Origin: Echeneis naucrates
Taxonomy: Eukaryota; Chordata; Actinopteri; Carangiformes; Echeneidae
Direction: 5' to 3'
Assembly (NCBI RefSeq): GCF_900963305.1
Contig: NC_042521.1
Location: 1,317,428-1,381,427 of the forward strand
DNA length: 64,000 nucleotides
Below, in pieces: positions 39,430-51,752 of the stretch. The notes below the pieces were generated by a model. That model was given only the letters and a program-made list of their open reading frames with translations, had not been told where the DNA came from and searched no databases. How positions within the stretch are numbered: position 1 is the first letter of the stretch; the number at the start of each line of letters is the position of its first letter. Made by a program: the position numbers and the translations under genes.

Positions 39430-39620
39430 CACTTACACATACCCTGGACAAACAGTTGCTGCTGGGAGCTGCCAGCTGCAGGGTCTGACTGAACACCCCG
39501 TTGTATCCCCTCCATGATCGGCCGCCCTTCATTGTTTGAAAAGGCCAGCTCCTCTGAGGCTGTGTGATCTGCTGGAGCGGTCTTCTCCTCTAATTTTTCT
39601 TCTTGTTTGCTTCAGATGAT
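39430..39620 (-). CDS. Harbinger accessory (SANT/Myb-like) protein, C-terminal fragment
   Basis: The minus strand reads KQEEKLEEKTAPADHTASEE, then LAFSNNEGRPIMEGIQRGVQ. The N-E-G-R-P-I-M-E-G-I run is typical of the C-terminal part of the second Harbinger protein, which partners the transposase for nuclear import and DNA binding. A more upstream piece (WQQIWTEHKN) is seen near 39690-39730. The full protein cannot be assembled by eye. Confidence 0.5.
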
Positions 39621-39904
39621 ATTGTCAGTGTGTCATCCACATTATACTAAAAGAGTGATGAATGCACAGCAAATACAAACCACTTTGGATGACATTCTTG
39701 TGCTCGGTCCAGATTTGCTGCCAAAACCGTTTTGCAGTGCCGGTATTACAACTAAGAGAACAAAAAGTAGAAAATAGCTTCGACTTTATCACAAATTACA
39801 CAAATCAAATAAATTTCACTTTGATTTGGCCCCAATCTAAGAGATTTCCAGGTATCCTTCATGCTGAGACAATGTCAGGGAGGGAATTAAAGTCATCAAA
39901 CTGA

Positions 39905-40085
39905 ATCAGATCACATTTATTTGTATCGCGCCAAATCATAACAGTTACATCAAGACACTTTACATATAAAGAAATATTGAGACCAGACTCTTTATAAAAC
40001 TATTGAAAGAGACCCAACAGATCCCGATGAGCTAGCACTTGGCGACAGTGGCAAGGAAAAACTTCCTTTAAGAGGCAGTCATATG
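39905..40085 (+). repeat. Teleost-wide interspersed repeat fragment
   Basis: The run TTTGTATCGCGCCAAATCAT, then AAGACACTTTACATATAAAG and GCACTTGGCGACAGTGGCAAGG followed by AAAAACTTCC, is a very common fish repeat that I recognise but cannot classify. Confidence 0.6.
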
Positions 40086-40484
40086 ATGATATTTATGATA
40101 TATCTGATATTACAGAGGCGATATTGACTTACACATTTACGTGATCTGGATATTTTTTGCCATTCTTCCTCTCTCGCCTTGTTTGCTGAAACAGTGTTGC
40201 TTTTTGCTGTTAATATAAATCTGAATTCATTGTAACTTTATATAAAAACTATTTGTTCCTCTTGGGTGAAATACACAGCACGTGATCGCTCCATTTTTCT
40301 GTGGAAATCGTGTCAAATGACAGTAAACACCCCTTTTTATGTGAACATGGACAGAGCCTGATGAGGAAAGTCTGGGCCGACAAATCAAGTTCATAACCAT
40401 CGTCGGGATACTCGTTGTCTCTGGATGGAGCTTTGGCTTTGTCGAGCCAGCTCACCCAAAGAAAGCCCGGTTCTGATGACCTTC

Positions 40485-40565
40485 CTTCGTAGTACACCCC
40501 TCTGGTCTGCAGGGGTCAGGACCGACCAAAACTGGTCCAAGGAAGGAACAGTACTGAACCACAGA
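40485..40565 (+). mobile_element. Short Tc1/mariner transposase fragment
   Basis: The plus strand encodes NWSKEGTVLNHRL, preceded by CTCTGGTCTGCAGGGGTCAG. This is the nucleotide run that precedes the DNA-binding region in the same Tc1-like family as the unit relics. It is about 80 bp and independent of them. Confidence 0.5.
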
Positions 40566-40892
40566 CTCTATGAACACATGAACACAACCTCTGTGGTTCC
40601 ATTTACTGGGAAATATTGACTGGTCACAACTTTAATTAGCTCAACACAACACAGCATTTTGTCACAACATATGTGAACTTTGTTTGTCTGAAAGTTCTGA
40701 CCTGGAATTGCTGAGACAGCATGATCTGACTAAGACAAAGAAACACAACTCAGAAAAGAACTCAGTCAGCTCATTTCCATAGAGACACTTTGCATCAGCA
40801 GCACCATGCTCCAGTGCTCTGGGAGACTTTATAGTCCTGACAGTTGAAGACTGGAGGACTGACAGCTTTTCCTTCATCACAACACAACACAC

Positions 40893-41369
40893 ATGAAAAA
40901 CATGACTCTGATCTCCGTCCTCATCTGGACTCTCCTCTGCTGCTGCTTCACAGGTAAAGTCCAGAGAATCAAACTCCTCTATGAACATCCGTCCCTCTGA
41001 AATGAAGCCCACAAAACCAGGTTTCTGTCTCTGTGTCCTCAGAGTCCAGAGGACAGGTCACAGTGACTCAGTCGCCTGGAGCACTGAGCTCTGCTGTGGG
41101 AGGCTCCGCCAGGATCACCTGTAGGACCAGTCAGGATGTTTTTGTTTACAACAGCAAACATTTCTTAGCCTGGTACCAACAGAGAGATGGAGAAAAACCT
41201 AAACTCCTTATTTACTATGCTTCCACTCGAGAATCAGGGATTCCAGAACGTTTTACAGGAAGTGGATCAAACTCTGACTTCACTCTGACCATCAGTGGAG
41301 TCCAGACTGAAGATGCAGCAGTTTATTACTGTCAGAGTGAACACAACATCAACAGTCAGTGGGTGTTCA
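40893..41369 (+). CDS. IgL V segment, V1-4 (unit 2)
   Basis: Leader 40893-40953, V exon 41043-41369. It has TQSPGAL, the long CDR1 [15 protein letters not shown]2 YASTRES and CDR3 [13 protein letters not shown]. Signal: heptamer 41370-41376, spacer ATACAACGTCGT, nonamer 41389-41397. It is intact. Its CDR3 equals those of V1-7 and V1-8, although CDR1 and CDR2 differ. Confidence 0.93.
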
Positions 41370-42396
41370 CACAGTGATACAACGTCGTACAAAAACCTCG
41401 GTCAGCTAAAGAGGAACTGGTCTGAACCAACAGCTGCTCTGAAACACAAACACTAGAGGTCTGACTGTGACATATTCTCATGTTGAAAAGTCTGCTGTGT
41501 TAGAGAAACTATTTATTTAATTTAGTACGAAAGTATGAAAAGAGTATGAAAGATTTCCTCATTTCAAAATTCACATAGCAACGAAATAAAAAACTCTGAC
41601 TTGACATCAAAAGTTATTATACTTCTCATAGTTTTAATCTTTATATATAATAAAAACATTTAATGAACACAAAGAAAGCCGCACAAATGATGAACACAAC
41701 TTCTGCACTCATATTCATGTTACAAAATCACTATCAAACACAGTCAACATCCCTGAGAGCTAATCCAGAACTGACACGAGTCACTGTGAGTTTCATGGAC
41801 CGGCTGTTTCTATTCAGACGTCAGCAGTCGGACAGCAGACATTTAACGCTTTCACAAGAAAACACACTGAAGACAAACTGCTGATCAGAGCGTCTTTATT
41901 GTCATGAAATATGGAACACGTCAGCGTTACGAGAAGCAAAAAGCTCAATGAAAAGATATAAAAGCAAAGTTAAAGAGAAACAGAGACAGAGAGTTCCAAA
42001 GTGAGAGCAGAGTTACTGGATGTCTCTGTATGCTGATGATACCACACTTTATATATCTGATCCAGAGATGAGGCAGATTTCAATCCTTCAACATGAAACA
42101 ATCAAATCTGACTCAATCATTTCATCTACAGGGTTCATTTAGGAGAAGAGATGAATCAGGTTTTATTTCAGGTCACTCAGAAAGTTTGACCATCTGTTGA
42201 TGTTCGAAAAACTCCAGATGGACACAGAATTTATTTGATGAACAGATCTTTATTTTCTGAAATAGTGACATTACAAATGTTACAGAAAACTAGAAAACAT
42301 ATCTGAGAGAAAGACAGAAAATGAGAAAGAGACGAAGATGGCGTTACATGGAGCAGAATGAAACCAGCAGCAGAGACCAGCTCGGTTGGATCCAGA

Positions 42397-42725
42397 CTAG
42401 GAACACTGGCCTTTACTCAGAGTCTCTGAGACCGCAGCCTGGGAGCCCTGGGTGGCCTCGCAGGTCACAGAGTCCAGGCTGGTCCACTGGTCTTTAGTGA
42501 GACTCAGGGTGCTGGTCCAGCTGTAGAGGCCGTCCTTCCCCACCACCCCCCGGCTCTGGTCCCCGCTGCTGCTGCTGATGCTGCCGCCCCGCCCCACCTT
42601 CCAGGACAGGGTCCAGCCTGAGGGGAAGCCCTTGTCGGCCAGGCACATGAGCGTGGCTTTCCCGTTGTCTTTTTCCAGCTCCTTCCTGGAGGGGGGCAGC
42701 ACCCTCAGGGTGGGACGGGTGTCAC
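42397..42725 (-). CDS. IgL constant-region exon, C2 (unit 2)
   Basis: It has the same 329-nt exon as C1: [58 protein letters not shown] and LSKGQCS. The loop reads [10 protein letters not shown], without the extra cysteine of C1. All domain cysteines and the terminal cysteine are present. It is transcribed leftward from J1/J2 at 43568 and 43935. Confidence 0.93.
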
Positions 42726-43567
42726 CTAGAAGACACCAATCAGATTAGAGGACGGGGAGCGGACAGCTGTCAATCAAACAGCAGACACTTGGACACCTTG
42801 ACTGTGTGAGAGCTGATTTAGTCCCTGAAGGAGTTTCTGTCAGATGGTTTTTCTGCTCCACCGGTCACTGACTCACACATTGTTTCACTTCCCTTTAAGA
42901 AGCCTCTCATGCACATCAGCACAGAGACAATCATCAGACAGTTTGAGCTGAAATATATCAAAGTACACTGGAAACACAAAAGATGATTTTACATTTCAAC
43001 AGCTGCATTTTACCCTCGTCTATATCGCACTATTTCATGGAGACTTTTCTAAAAGACAAAAACAGTTTTTTTAGGAATCTCTTCAAAGTCCTGGTTGGTT
43101 TATGATGAAACACATTTAGGGATAAAACTATTAAAGCACAACAGTTAATCAGATCTACTGTGAAAAGCTCCACTATCACATAAAAACAGACGGCTGAATT
43201 TAAAAGTCAGACATAAACAAAGAGAAGCCAGCGACTTCAGAAAAGTTCAGTCACACTGTTCAGAATAACTTTAACTGAACGGCACAAAAGTTTCAGAGGG
43301 AAAGATGTTGCTGATTGTTGCTGTTTAATCTTTGCTGCTGCTCAGATTGTTCACATTTCACTAATTAACCGCAACAAGAAAAGAAAAGTTCAGAGAATCT
43401 GCTTCAAGTTCAGCTTCAGGGTCAAAGAGGAGAAACCAAGAAGAAAATAGAGATTTGAAAGAGTTTTAGATCAGACAAAGGGAAATTTAAATCCTCTACA
43501 AATGTTCAGACACAGAAAAGGAGACCTGAACACACAAAACATTATTAATATTGAAGCAGAAACTTAC

Positions 43568-43605
43568 TTCCAAATTCCAGTCTGGTTCCTCCACCAAAAG
43601 TCCAC
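43568..43605 (-). CDS. IgL J1, unit 2
   Basis: It encodes [12 protein letters not shown] with a GTAAGT donor. Signal: heptamer 43606-43612, 23-bp spacer 43613-43635, nonamer 43636-43644. It is intact, and is the C-proximal of the two J segments. Confidence 0.92.
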
Positions 43606-43934
43606 CACAGTGATACAAACTCATTGAGCCGTCGTACAAAAACCTCTGACTGTACAGAGACACGGCTCTCTGAGTCTGACTGACTGAACTAAAACTACAA
43701 ACTCTGAAGATGCTGCTTTACTTCACATTTCTCAAATAAGGATTCATCCTCTGCTTTAATATTTGATTTTCACAATTTATTTACAGAAAAATTACTTTTT
43801 ACAATCATGCAAAAATGAAGTTGGTTTCAAAATAATCCTGAAAAAGCATCTTCTGTTCTTTACATGTTAAATATGAAGGAAGTAAAAAGAGAAGCAGCTC
43901 CTGAATTAAAACAGTTCATAAAGATTTGACTTAC

Positions 43935-43972
43935 TTCCAACATCCAGTCTGGTTCCTCCACCGAACGTGTAC
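43935..43972 (-). CDS. IgL J2, unit 2
   Basis: It encodes [12 protein letters not shown] with a GTAAGT donor. Signal: heptamer 43973-43979, 23-bp spacer 43980-44002, nonamer 44003-44011. J1 and J2 repeat each other including their recombination signals and about 30 bp beyond. Confidence 0.92.
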
Positions 43973-44504
43973 CACAGTGATACAAACTCATTGAGCCGTC
44001 GTACAAAAACCTCTGACTGTACAGAGACACGGCTCTCTGAGTCTGAAACAAACAAACTCAACTAAATTCACCTCCAATATTTTGGCTGCCTGCCTGAGAA
44101 AGACTGAAATTCAATATGACACATTTCTGTTTCTTTACATCGGAAAGACTTTTGTAGAATTTATAATATGTGATAGAATTGGAAACAGTAACAGACCAAA
44201 AGTTGGATATCACCACAGTAGACACATCCAGTATCCTGAACAAAGAAATGCTCATAAATGATAGAAAAGACTTTTGCTGTAAAGAATAGAACATTTTTCT
44301 GATGTGAATGACTGAATGTCACCAGAACGTAAAGATCCTAAAACAAACAGTAAATCTGTCTAAAAAGGACGACAGAATATGTTGAAGTGTGCATTAAATG
44401 AAAGCTTTCAAATCTTTAATGTCAGCATAAACAAACACAAACACTCTGATCAAACTAGATTATATTGAGGGGAATCATGTTGATGTCATCATAAAACAGG
44501 CTGA

Positions 44505-45045
44505 AACATTTCAAACCTTCTGTGTCCTCCACAACAATCAGCCATGACATCATGACCTCCTGACCCCACATGGATGGAGGACCTAAAGTTTCCCAGCAGG
44601 ACATTGTCCAAAGCATCACACTGTCTGCACCAGCTGGTCTTCTTCCCACAATGCATCTTGGTGTGATGTCTTCCTCAGGTAGTGCTGCACACACACGCAC
44701 ACACACACACGCACACACACACAACTGACCATCCGGATGATGTCAACGAAAACCTGATCCATCAGACCGGACCACCTTGTTCCATGGCCCCGTGGTCCGG
44801 TTCTGATGCTCATACGTCCATTGTAGGAGGTTCTGGTGGTGGACTGGGGTCAGCATGGACACCCTGACCGGTCTGCAGCTCCACCACAAACTGTGATGGT
44901 CTGTGTGTTCCCACAGCTTTCTGTCAGAACCAGCATGAACTTCTTCAACAGGTCTTCTGTTGGATCAGACCACACGGTCCATCAATGGGTCCTGATCCAG
45001 GACCATGTGGTTCAGTGGTTTTCCTTTCCTGGAACACCTTGGTAG
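44505..45045 (-). mobile_element. Tc1/mariner transposase relic, unit 2
   Basis: Almost identical to the relic in unit 1 (32340-32880), with the same frameshifts and the same CA microsatellite position. It was therefore copied with the unit rather than inserted again. Confidence 0.8.
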
Positions 45046-45389
45046 GTCCTGGCTGCTGCAGAGAGGAACCTCCCACAGAGCTGCAGTTTGGTTCTCATCA
45101 AAGTCTCTCAAGTTACTGAAAAAATAAAAGAAAATAAATAAATAAAAATAAATTATAATTAAATAAACAAACCTTTTTTTTTTTTTTTTTTACAAAACTT
45201 CTTAAAAATAAGAACCAACAAATTGTGATGATCAGATTGATCCAAGTCCCTGTTGGAGTCAGTCAGCTCATTTCCATAGAGACACTTTGCATCAGCAGCA
45301 CCATGCTCCAGTGCTCTGGGAGACTTTATAGTCCTGACAGTTGAAGACTGGAGGACTGACAGCTTTTCCTTCATCACAACACAACACAC

Positions 45390-45853
45390 ATGAAAAACAT
45401 GACTCTGATCTCCGTCCTCATCTGGACTCTCCTCTGCTGCTGCTTCACAGGTAAAGTCCAGAGAATCAAACTCCTCTATGAACATCCGTCCCTCTGAAAT
45501 GAAGCCCACAAAACCAGGTTTCTGTCTCTGTGTCCTCAGAGTCCAGAGGACAGGTCACAGTGACTCAGTCGCCTGGAGCACTGAGCTCTGCTGTGGGAGG
45601 CTCCGCCAGGATCACCTGTAGGACCAGTCAGAATGTTCATGTTTCCAACAGCAAACATTTCTTAGCCTGGTACCAACAGAGAGATGGAGAAAAACCTAAA
45701 CTCCTTATTTACTTAGCTTCCACTCGAGTATCAGGGATTCCAGAACGTTTTACAGGAAGTGGATCAAACTCTGACTTCACTCTGACCATCAGTGGAGTCC
45801 AGACTGAAGATGCAGCAGTTTATTACTGTCAGAGTTATCACGAAATCAGAGAC
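45390..45853 (+). pseudogene. IgL V segment V1-5 without recombination signal (unit 2)
   Basis: Leader 45390-45450, V exon from 45540. The coding part is intact through framework 3: TQSPGAL, long CDR1 [15 protein letters not shown]2 [16 protein letters not shown] deletion of about 100 bp, judged against V1-2, then removes the rest of CDR3, the heptamer, spacer and nonamer, and joins CACGAAATC to AGAGACTGATACAG of the downstream flank. The frame ends at 45856. It cannot be cut by RAG at its 3' end, but could still donate sequence in gene conversion. Confidence 0.9.
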
Positions 45854-45871
45854 TGATACAGTTCACTGAGG

Positions 45872-45902
<31 letters not shown>

Positions 45903-46306
45903 TCATATTATTTCCCTCCTTCCATCTCTTTGGAAATTCATCTCCATCAGGCCTCATTAATCCAACTCATCATAAAATCAGCCTGTTTGCTGATGACTCC
46001 CTGTTATATATCACAGAATCCTCGTCTCCTCTTCATCAATAGATTCATCAGATCAGAGGTTAAAGCTGGATTTCTGCTTTCTTCCTCCTGTCCTGTTTGT
46101 TAAAATCCACATTTTGATGAAGAGGTCCACTGTGATTGGACATCAGGAGTCCTGATGGAAACATCATGATGTGTTGAGGACAGCTACACTTCACTGACTC
46201 TGTGTGTTTGCATATGTGTCCTGCCTCTCTGCTGCAGCCGTTAAGAGACCAGTGTTGATCAGTGTCTGTCCAGGCCTTTCAGAGACACCCACACGCCGGC
46301 AGCACC

Positions 46307-46861
46307 ATGATGATGTCACTGACTCTACTGCTGGCCACCCTGGGGCTCCTTGTTCAGGGTGAGACTCTCTTCTGAAAACTGGGCTTCAGGATGCAACCGG
46401 GTTCACCTCAGTGATGTTCTGCTGACTGAAACGAGCAGCGTTGACCTTCTTCCATCTGTTCTCCGTGTTAAAGAAATCATCCTCTTCTGTTTGGATGTCC
46501 ATCATCTTTGTCCAAGCTGGATTTGTCTCAATGACCTTCTCCTCTTTTTCATGTTTTCCAGGTTCATCAGGAGAAATCACCCTGACTCAGTCTCCTGGAG
46601 CTAAGTCTGTTAGTCCAGGCCAGACCGTCTCTATCAGCTGCAAAGCCAGTTCAAGTGTGAGCTATTATATTCACTGGTACCTTCAGAAACCTGGAGAAAC
46701 CACCAAACTCCTGATTTATAATGCCAACAACCGTTATACTGGAGTTCCAGAGCGTTTTAGTGGCAGTTATTCAAACACAGACTTCACTCTGACCATCAGT
46801 GGAGTTCAGACTGAAGATGCAGGAGTTTATTACTGTCAGCAGGATTACAGCTTCCCGTTCA
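46307..46861 (+). CDS. IgL V segment, V2-2 (unit 2)
   Basis: Leader 46307-46358, V exon 46562-46861, with the same lengths as V2-1. CDR1 [24 protein letters not shown]2 NANNRYT, CDR3 QQDYSFPFT. Signal: heptamer 46862-46868, spacer ATACAACGTCGT, nonamer 46881-46889. It is intact. Confidence 0.93.
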
Positions 46862-47279
46862 CACAGTGATACAACGTCGTACAAAAACCTCCGTCAGCTG
46901 AAGAGGAACTGATCTGAACCAACAGCTGCTCTGAAACACAAACACTAGAGGTCTGACTGTGACATATTCTCATGTTGAAAAGTTTTCAAGTTACCATTTG
47001 TGAATAAAACACACAAGTTCACCAGAAAAGAAGTTTAAAAAAAGAAACTAGAAAAACATCTTAAACCTATATGACCTACCGTAGAAGAAGTCCACCACAG
47101 CATACCTTTTACAGTTTTACATGCTGGGGAGCCATTTGTTGGAGTATTTTAATTTGCTTTACATCAATACAACCTTAGATTTCAATTTTTAATAAAGTGT
47201 ATTGACCTTTGTCCATATTAACTAAATAAGTTGTTACAAAATGCAATAAACTACAAAAAAAGAAAATCTTTTTAAAAAC

Positions 47280-47810
47280 ACATTTTCCCAAATATAGAAA
47301 TGACATATTTGTATATTTGACAAATTGTAAATGTAAATAAGTTGCACAAAATCCTTTCAAACTACAGCAAATTGTTCATTAAAATAAACTATTTATAAGA
47401 ATGCAATCTTAGTTTTGATAGCTTTCTTGTTTTTAGCAAAAGATATCGATTTAAAACACAGTTTTTTCAGAAAACACAAAAAAGGTTTCATTTTGGCCAA
47501 TTTGCATTTGTGGGTGTAAAACTTTGTAAGAATTATAACGAGACTGATTAAAGAATATTCTTAATCAACTGAAGTGTCACTCTTTCAAAAACCAAAAAGC
47601 ACGTTTAAAGTCACAGAGGATACTATTTAAAATAAACCTACAAATATCTTGCCACAGTTTCCGGGTATCTTTACATTTCCAGAACAGAGGGACTACAGTC
47701 TCAGTGTAACAGTCACAGTCGGCACATTTTAGATCTGTATCATCATGTTTGAATTTGATTTTAAGGTTGTTTTTGCAGCCAAATGGGTTGAAGCCAGACA
47801 CACCAGTAAA
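47280..47810 (-). mobile_element. L1-like LINE, 3' end fragment
   Basis: The minus strand reads LKCADCDCYTETVVPLFWKC, KDTRKLWQDICRFI and, further on, ILTKFYTHKCKLAKMKP. This is the Cys-rich C terminus of fish L1-clade ORF2. The rest of the element is absent. Confidence 0.7.
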
Positions 47811-47879
47811 GGGAACATCAAGTTACAGAAGCAGAGATAAGACTACACATTGATAGTTGTGTTGTGAAGCTGAAATTAA

Positions 47880-49860
47880 CGTAGCATGGCATTAAGTCAC
47901 TTGGCAGGGGTGTGTGTCTCTACGTCAATAAAAACTGCTGTAATACGGTGATTGTCAGGGAGACACTGTGCACCAAAGACATTGAACTATTGTCCGTATC
48001 CCTGCAACCATTTTATCTCCCCAGTGAATTTCCACAGTTATTTATTACTGTTGTTTATGTTCAGCCGAAGGCTAACGCTGATGTAGCCACCCAGGCTATG
48101 CTAACAACAGCACAGCGGCTGCAGTGGTTAGCACCGGACGCACCACACTTGATTTTGGGAGATTTTAATCATTGCAAACCGTCAAAGTCCCCGGACATGC
48201 AAAATGTCTGGACCTTAGCTTTGGAGCCATAAAAGGAGCTATAAATCCTTCAGCAGCGCTCCACTCAGTATCTTCGATCACAACATGGTTTATTTGGTTA
48301 CGTCCTACAAATCGGTCCTGAAGAGGAACAAGCAGTTCCGGTCTGGTCAGAGGAATCAATCCAGGACTGTTTCCACAGTACGGATTGGGATTTGTTCTCA
48401 AATGTTTGCGAGGATATTGATGAATTAACTGATGTTATTTTATCGTATGTTTCTTTTTGTGAGGCCTCCATCATTGCATGGAAAGACATTTTCTTTTACC
48501 CCAATAATCAGCCTTGGATGACTAAAAGTGTCAAAGCTGTGATTAATCAGAAAAATATTTGCTTTTCTCTGGGTGACGCTGCTTAATATAGGGAGATTCA
48601 AAAACAACTCAAAAAGGAACTTCAACTTGCCAAGAGCAGGTATAAGAACAAGGTTGAGAACATGCTGTGGGCAGGCGGCTCTCGTTGTGGATGGGAGGGG
48701 GTCAAGTCCATGATGGGGATGCAATCCAAGAAGAGCCATGTCTCCCTAAACAGAAGGCCTGACCTGGTTACAACTGTTTTAATAACTGTAACGTCAGTGA
48801 GGAATTGCCACTCTTTAAAAATGCTCTCTTCACAGAATAGTGTTGTGGACAGAAGGTTTGCAAATTTTTCCAGGGAGTCAAGGAAAGGAAAAGCCCTGGC
48901 CTGGATGGCATCGGAAGGTGTGTTCTTAAGAACTGGTGCTGACCTGCTGGCAGACATACTTTTATTTTTTCTGTGTCCCTCCAGCTTCACAAGGTCCCCT
49001 CACTTTGGAAGGATTCCATTATTGTTCCAGTTCCCAAATCGCTAAATGACTTTAGACCTGTGGCATTAACTTCGAGAAAATTGTCAAGGAAACACTTCTG
49101 ACCTGTGTTCAAGATAACCTGGACCCACTGCAGTTCGCTGACAAGTCAAGCAGAGGTGTTGAAGATGCTTTAGCCACTCTTTTAAATCTTGACTTTTCTT
49201 GAGGGAGCCAAGACTTTTGCCCGTCTTTTATAGATTGTTCATTTGCTTTGAACTGCAGACAGCCACATATTTTAGCAGAAAGATTAGGGGACTTCCACAG
49301 CATCGATCCTGGTCTGACAGCCTGGCTTTTGGACTTTTTAACAGAAAGGCCACAACGTGTGAGGATCAAAGGTGTTCTATCAGACATTCTCGTCTCCTTC
49401 ACTGGAGCACCTCAGGGCTGTGTCCTCTCACCATTACTGTTTGTTCTGTACACAAACGAGTGCCGTAGCCAACGTGTGGGGCGTCACATCTTGAAATTTG
49501 CAGATGCCTCAGTAATTGTGTCCTTCCTGACCTTGGCCCTGGAGTGAAGGAATTCACAGACTGGTGTTCCTCATCCTTTATGTCCATCAACGTGTCAAAG
49601 GCTAAAGAAATGCTGATAGCCTTTCATAAACATCTGTCAGTCTCCCCTCCTCTTGTCATTGAGGATGAAACCATCGAGCTGGTCAATAATTATAAGTATC
49701 TTGGCACTAACATTGATGACAAGCTGTCTTCTGATTTCCACATTGATGCCGCTTGCAAAAAGTCACATCAACGCATGTATTTTTATCGTGAACTGTAGAA
49801 TTTTAATGTTGACAGCACTTGTTGAAAATGTTTTATTCTTGTTTTATTGAATCTATTTTG
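47880..49860 (+). mobile_element. CR1/Rex-like LINE, long but broken copy
   Basis: An endonuclease piece (MCLYVNKNCCNTVIVRETLC, DIELLSVSLQPFYLPSEFPQ, HLILGDFNH; 47912-48180) is followed by reverse-transcriptase pieces: [14 protein letters not shown] (about 49000), DPGLTAWLLDFLTERPQRVR, APQGCVLSPLLFVLYTNEC and HILKFADASVIVSF (49300-49520). YKYLGTNIDDKLSS follows near 49690. At least four frameshifts or deletions separate these blocks, and the active-site Asp pair is changed (FADA). It is inactive. The clade assignment between CR1, Rex1 and L2 is tentative. Confidence 0.7.
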
Positions 49861-50049
49861 GCCTTTTCTTTTAATTGCTGGTAATTTCCCTAAAAAAAAA
49901 AACACACAAAAAAAAAAAAAAACCAGATCAGAGGGAATAGTGACAGTGTGCAGGAAAATTACAGGCGTTAAATGACCTGAATGACCTTACGGATATGTAC
50001 AAGTTCAGAACCATAAGTACGGCCTGCTCACTCCTCACTGAGCAGAGCC

Positions 50050-50330
50050 TTCCCTGGCTGCTGAGTTAGGATTGCTCACAGTTCAACTAGACAGTTGAAG
50101 TCAGTTTTAATGAGGACAAACATGAAAAACTGAAGGACGAAGGCAGTGAGAAATTCAGCAGAAATATGTTTTAATTCATCATGATGTTTCTTCATGAGAG
50201 ACCAATACATGAAAGAACAGAGACAAAATGAAGAAGTTCAGATATTTCACCAACATTTATTACAACGAAGCAGTTAAATTAGACCTAAAACAGAAACAGG
50301 TTTTCTTTTCTATCTGAGTAGAAACTGGAA
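50050..50330. repeat. V2-downstream flank sequence, repeated in the array
   Basis: The stretch containing TTTTAATGAGGACAAACATG and GAAAAACTGAAGGA matches 51945-52030 and 63273-63340, which lie after V2 segments. It shows that a V2-type flank precedes this V block although no V2 remains here. Confidence 0.5.
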
Positions 50331-50492
50331 AGATGTCATAACACAGGAGTCCCTGTTGGAGTCAGTCAGCTCATTTCCATAGAGACACTTTGCATCAGCA
50401 GCACCATGCTCCAGTGCTCTGGGAGACTTTATAGTCCTGACAGTTGAAGACTGGAGGACTGACAGCTTTTCCTTCATCACAACACAACACAC

Positions 50493-50957
50493 ATGAAAAA
50501 CATGACTCTGATCTCCGTCCTCATCTGGACTCTCCTCTGCTGCTGCTTCACAGGTAAAGTCCAGAGAATCAAACTCCTCTATGAACATCCGTCCCTCTGA
50601 AATGAAGCCCACAAAACCAGGTTTCTGTCTCTGTGTCCTCAGAGTCCAGAGGACAGGTCACAGTGACTCAGCCTGGAGCACTGAGCTCTGCTGTGGGAGG
50701 CTCCGCCAGGATCACCTGTAGGACCAGTCAGGATGTTTATAGCTCAAACTTCTTAGCCTGGTACCAACAGAGAGATGGAGAAAAACCTAAACTCCTTATT
50801 TACGCTGCTTCCACTCGAGTATCAGGGATTCCAGAACGTTTTACAGGAAGTGGATCCAACTCTGACTTCACTCTGACCATCAGTGGAGTCCAGACTGAAG
50901 ATGCAGCAGTTTATTACTGTCAGAGTTTTCACATCATCAACAGTCAGGATGTGTTCA
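50493..50957 (+). CDS. IgL V segment, V1-6
   Basis: Leader 50493-50553, V exon 50643-50957. It belongs to the serine-less framework-1 type (TQPGAL), with short CDR1 [12 protein letters not shown]2 AASTRVS and CDR3 [13 protein letters not shown]. Signal: heptamer 50958-50964, spacer AAAAAGTGTCGT, nonamer 50977-50985. It is intact and lies in a V-only block between units 2 and 3. Confidence 0.92.
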
Positions 50958-51491
50958 CACAGTGAAAAAGTGTCGTACAAAAACCTCCCTCAGTCAGACT
51001 GAACAGAAACTGAACTGACTGCTGCAGCTGGAAGATACTGCAGAGACTGATACAGTTCACTGAGGACACACACACACACACACACACTGTTCATATTATT
51101 TCCCTCCTTCCATCTCTTTGGAAATTCATCTCCATCAGGCCTCATTAATCCAACTCATCATAAAATCAGCCTGTTTGCTGATGACTCCCTGTTATATATC
51201 ACAGAATCCTCGTCTCCTCTTCATCAATAGATTCATCAGATCAGAGGTTAAAGCTGGATTTCTGCTTTCTTCCTCCTGTCCTGTTTGTTAAAATCCACAT
51301 TTTGATGAAGAGGTCCACTGTGATTGGACATCAGGAGTCCTGATGGAAACATCATGATGTGTTGAGGACAGCTACACTTCACTGACTCTGTGTGTTTGCA
51401 TATGTGTCCTGCCTCTCTGCTGCAGCCGTTAAGAGACCAGTGTTGATCAGTGTCTGTCCAGGCCTTTCAGAGACACCCACACAGCTCACAG

Positions 51492-51752
51492 CTAAGTCTG
51501 TTAGTCCAGGTCAGACCGTCTCTATCAGCTGTAAAGCCAGTTCAAGTATCAGTAGCAACCTTCACTGGTACCTTCAGAAACCTGGAGAAACCACCAAACT
51601 CCTGATTTATTATGCTACAAACCGTCAGTCTGGAGTTCCAGAGCGTTTTAGTGGCAGTTATTCAAACACAGACTTCACTCTGACCATCAGTGGAGTTCAG
51701 ACTGAAGATGCAGGAGTTTATTACTGTCAGCAGGGTTCCAGCCTCCCGTTCA
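51492..51752 (+). pseudogene. IgL V segment V2-3 lacking leader and framework-1 start
   Basis: The domain is readable from [14 protein letters not shown] through CDR1 [12 protein letters not shown]2 YATNRQS and CDR3 QQGSSLPFT. Signal: heptamer 51753-51759, nonamer 51772-51780, both intact. A deletion of about 320 bp relative to V2-1 removed the ATG, leader exon, intron and first residues; the octamer promoter (GTTTGCAT, about 51395) remains. It can be recombined but cannot give a secreted chain. Confidence 0.9.

Larger units (their letters stand above)
37105..39900 (+). mobile_element. Near-complete PIF/Harbinger DNA transposon
   Basis: The element carries two recognisable genes: a transposase on plus (37120-38594) and a SANT/Myb-type accessory protein fragment on minus (about 39430-39620). 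IgL flanking sequence homologous to other V downstream regions ends near 37105, giving an approximate left border. The right border is placed before a teleost-wide repeat at 39905. I could not define terminal inverted repeats or the 3-bp target duplication by eye. Confidence 0.7.
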
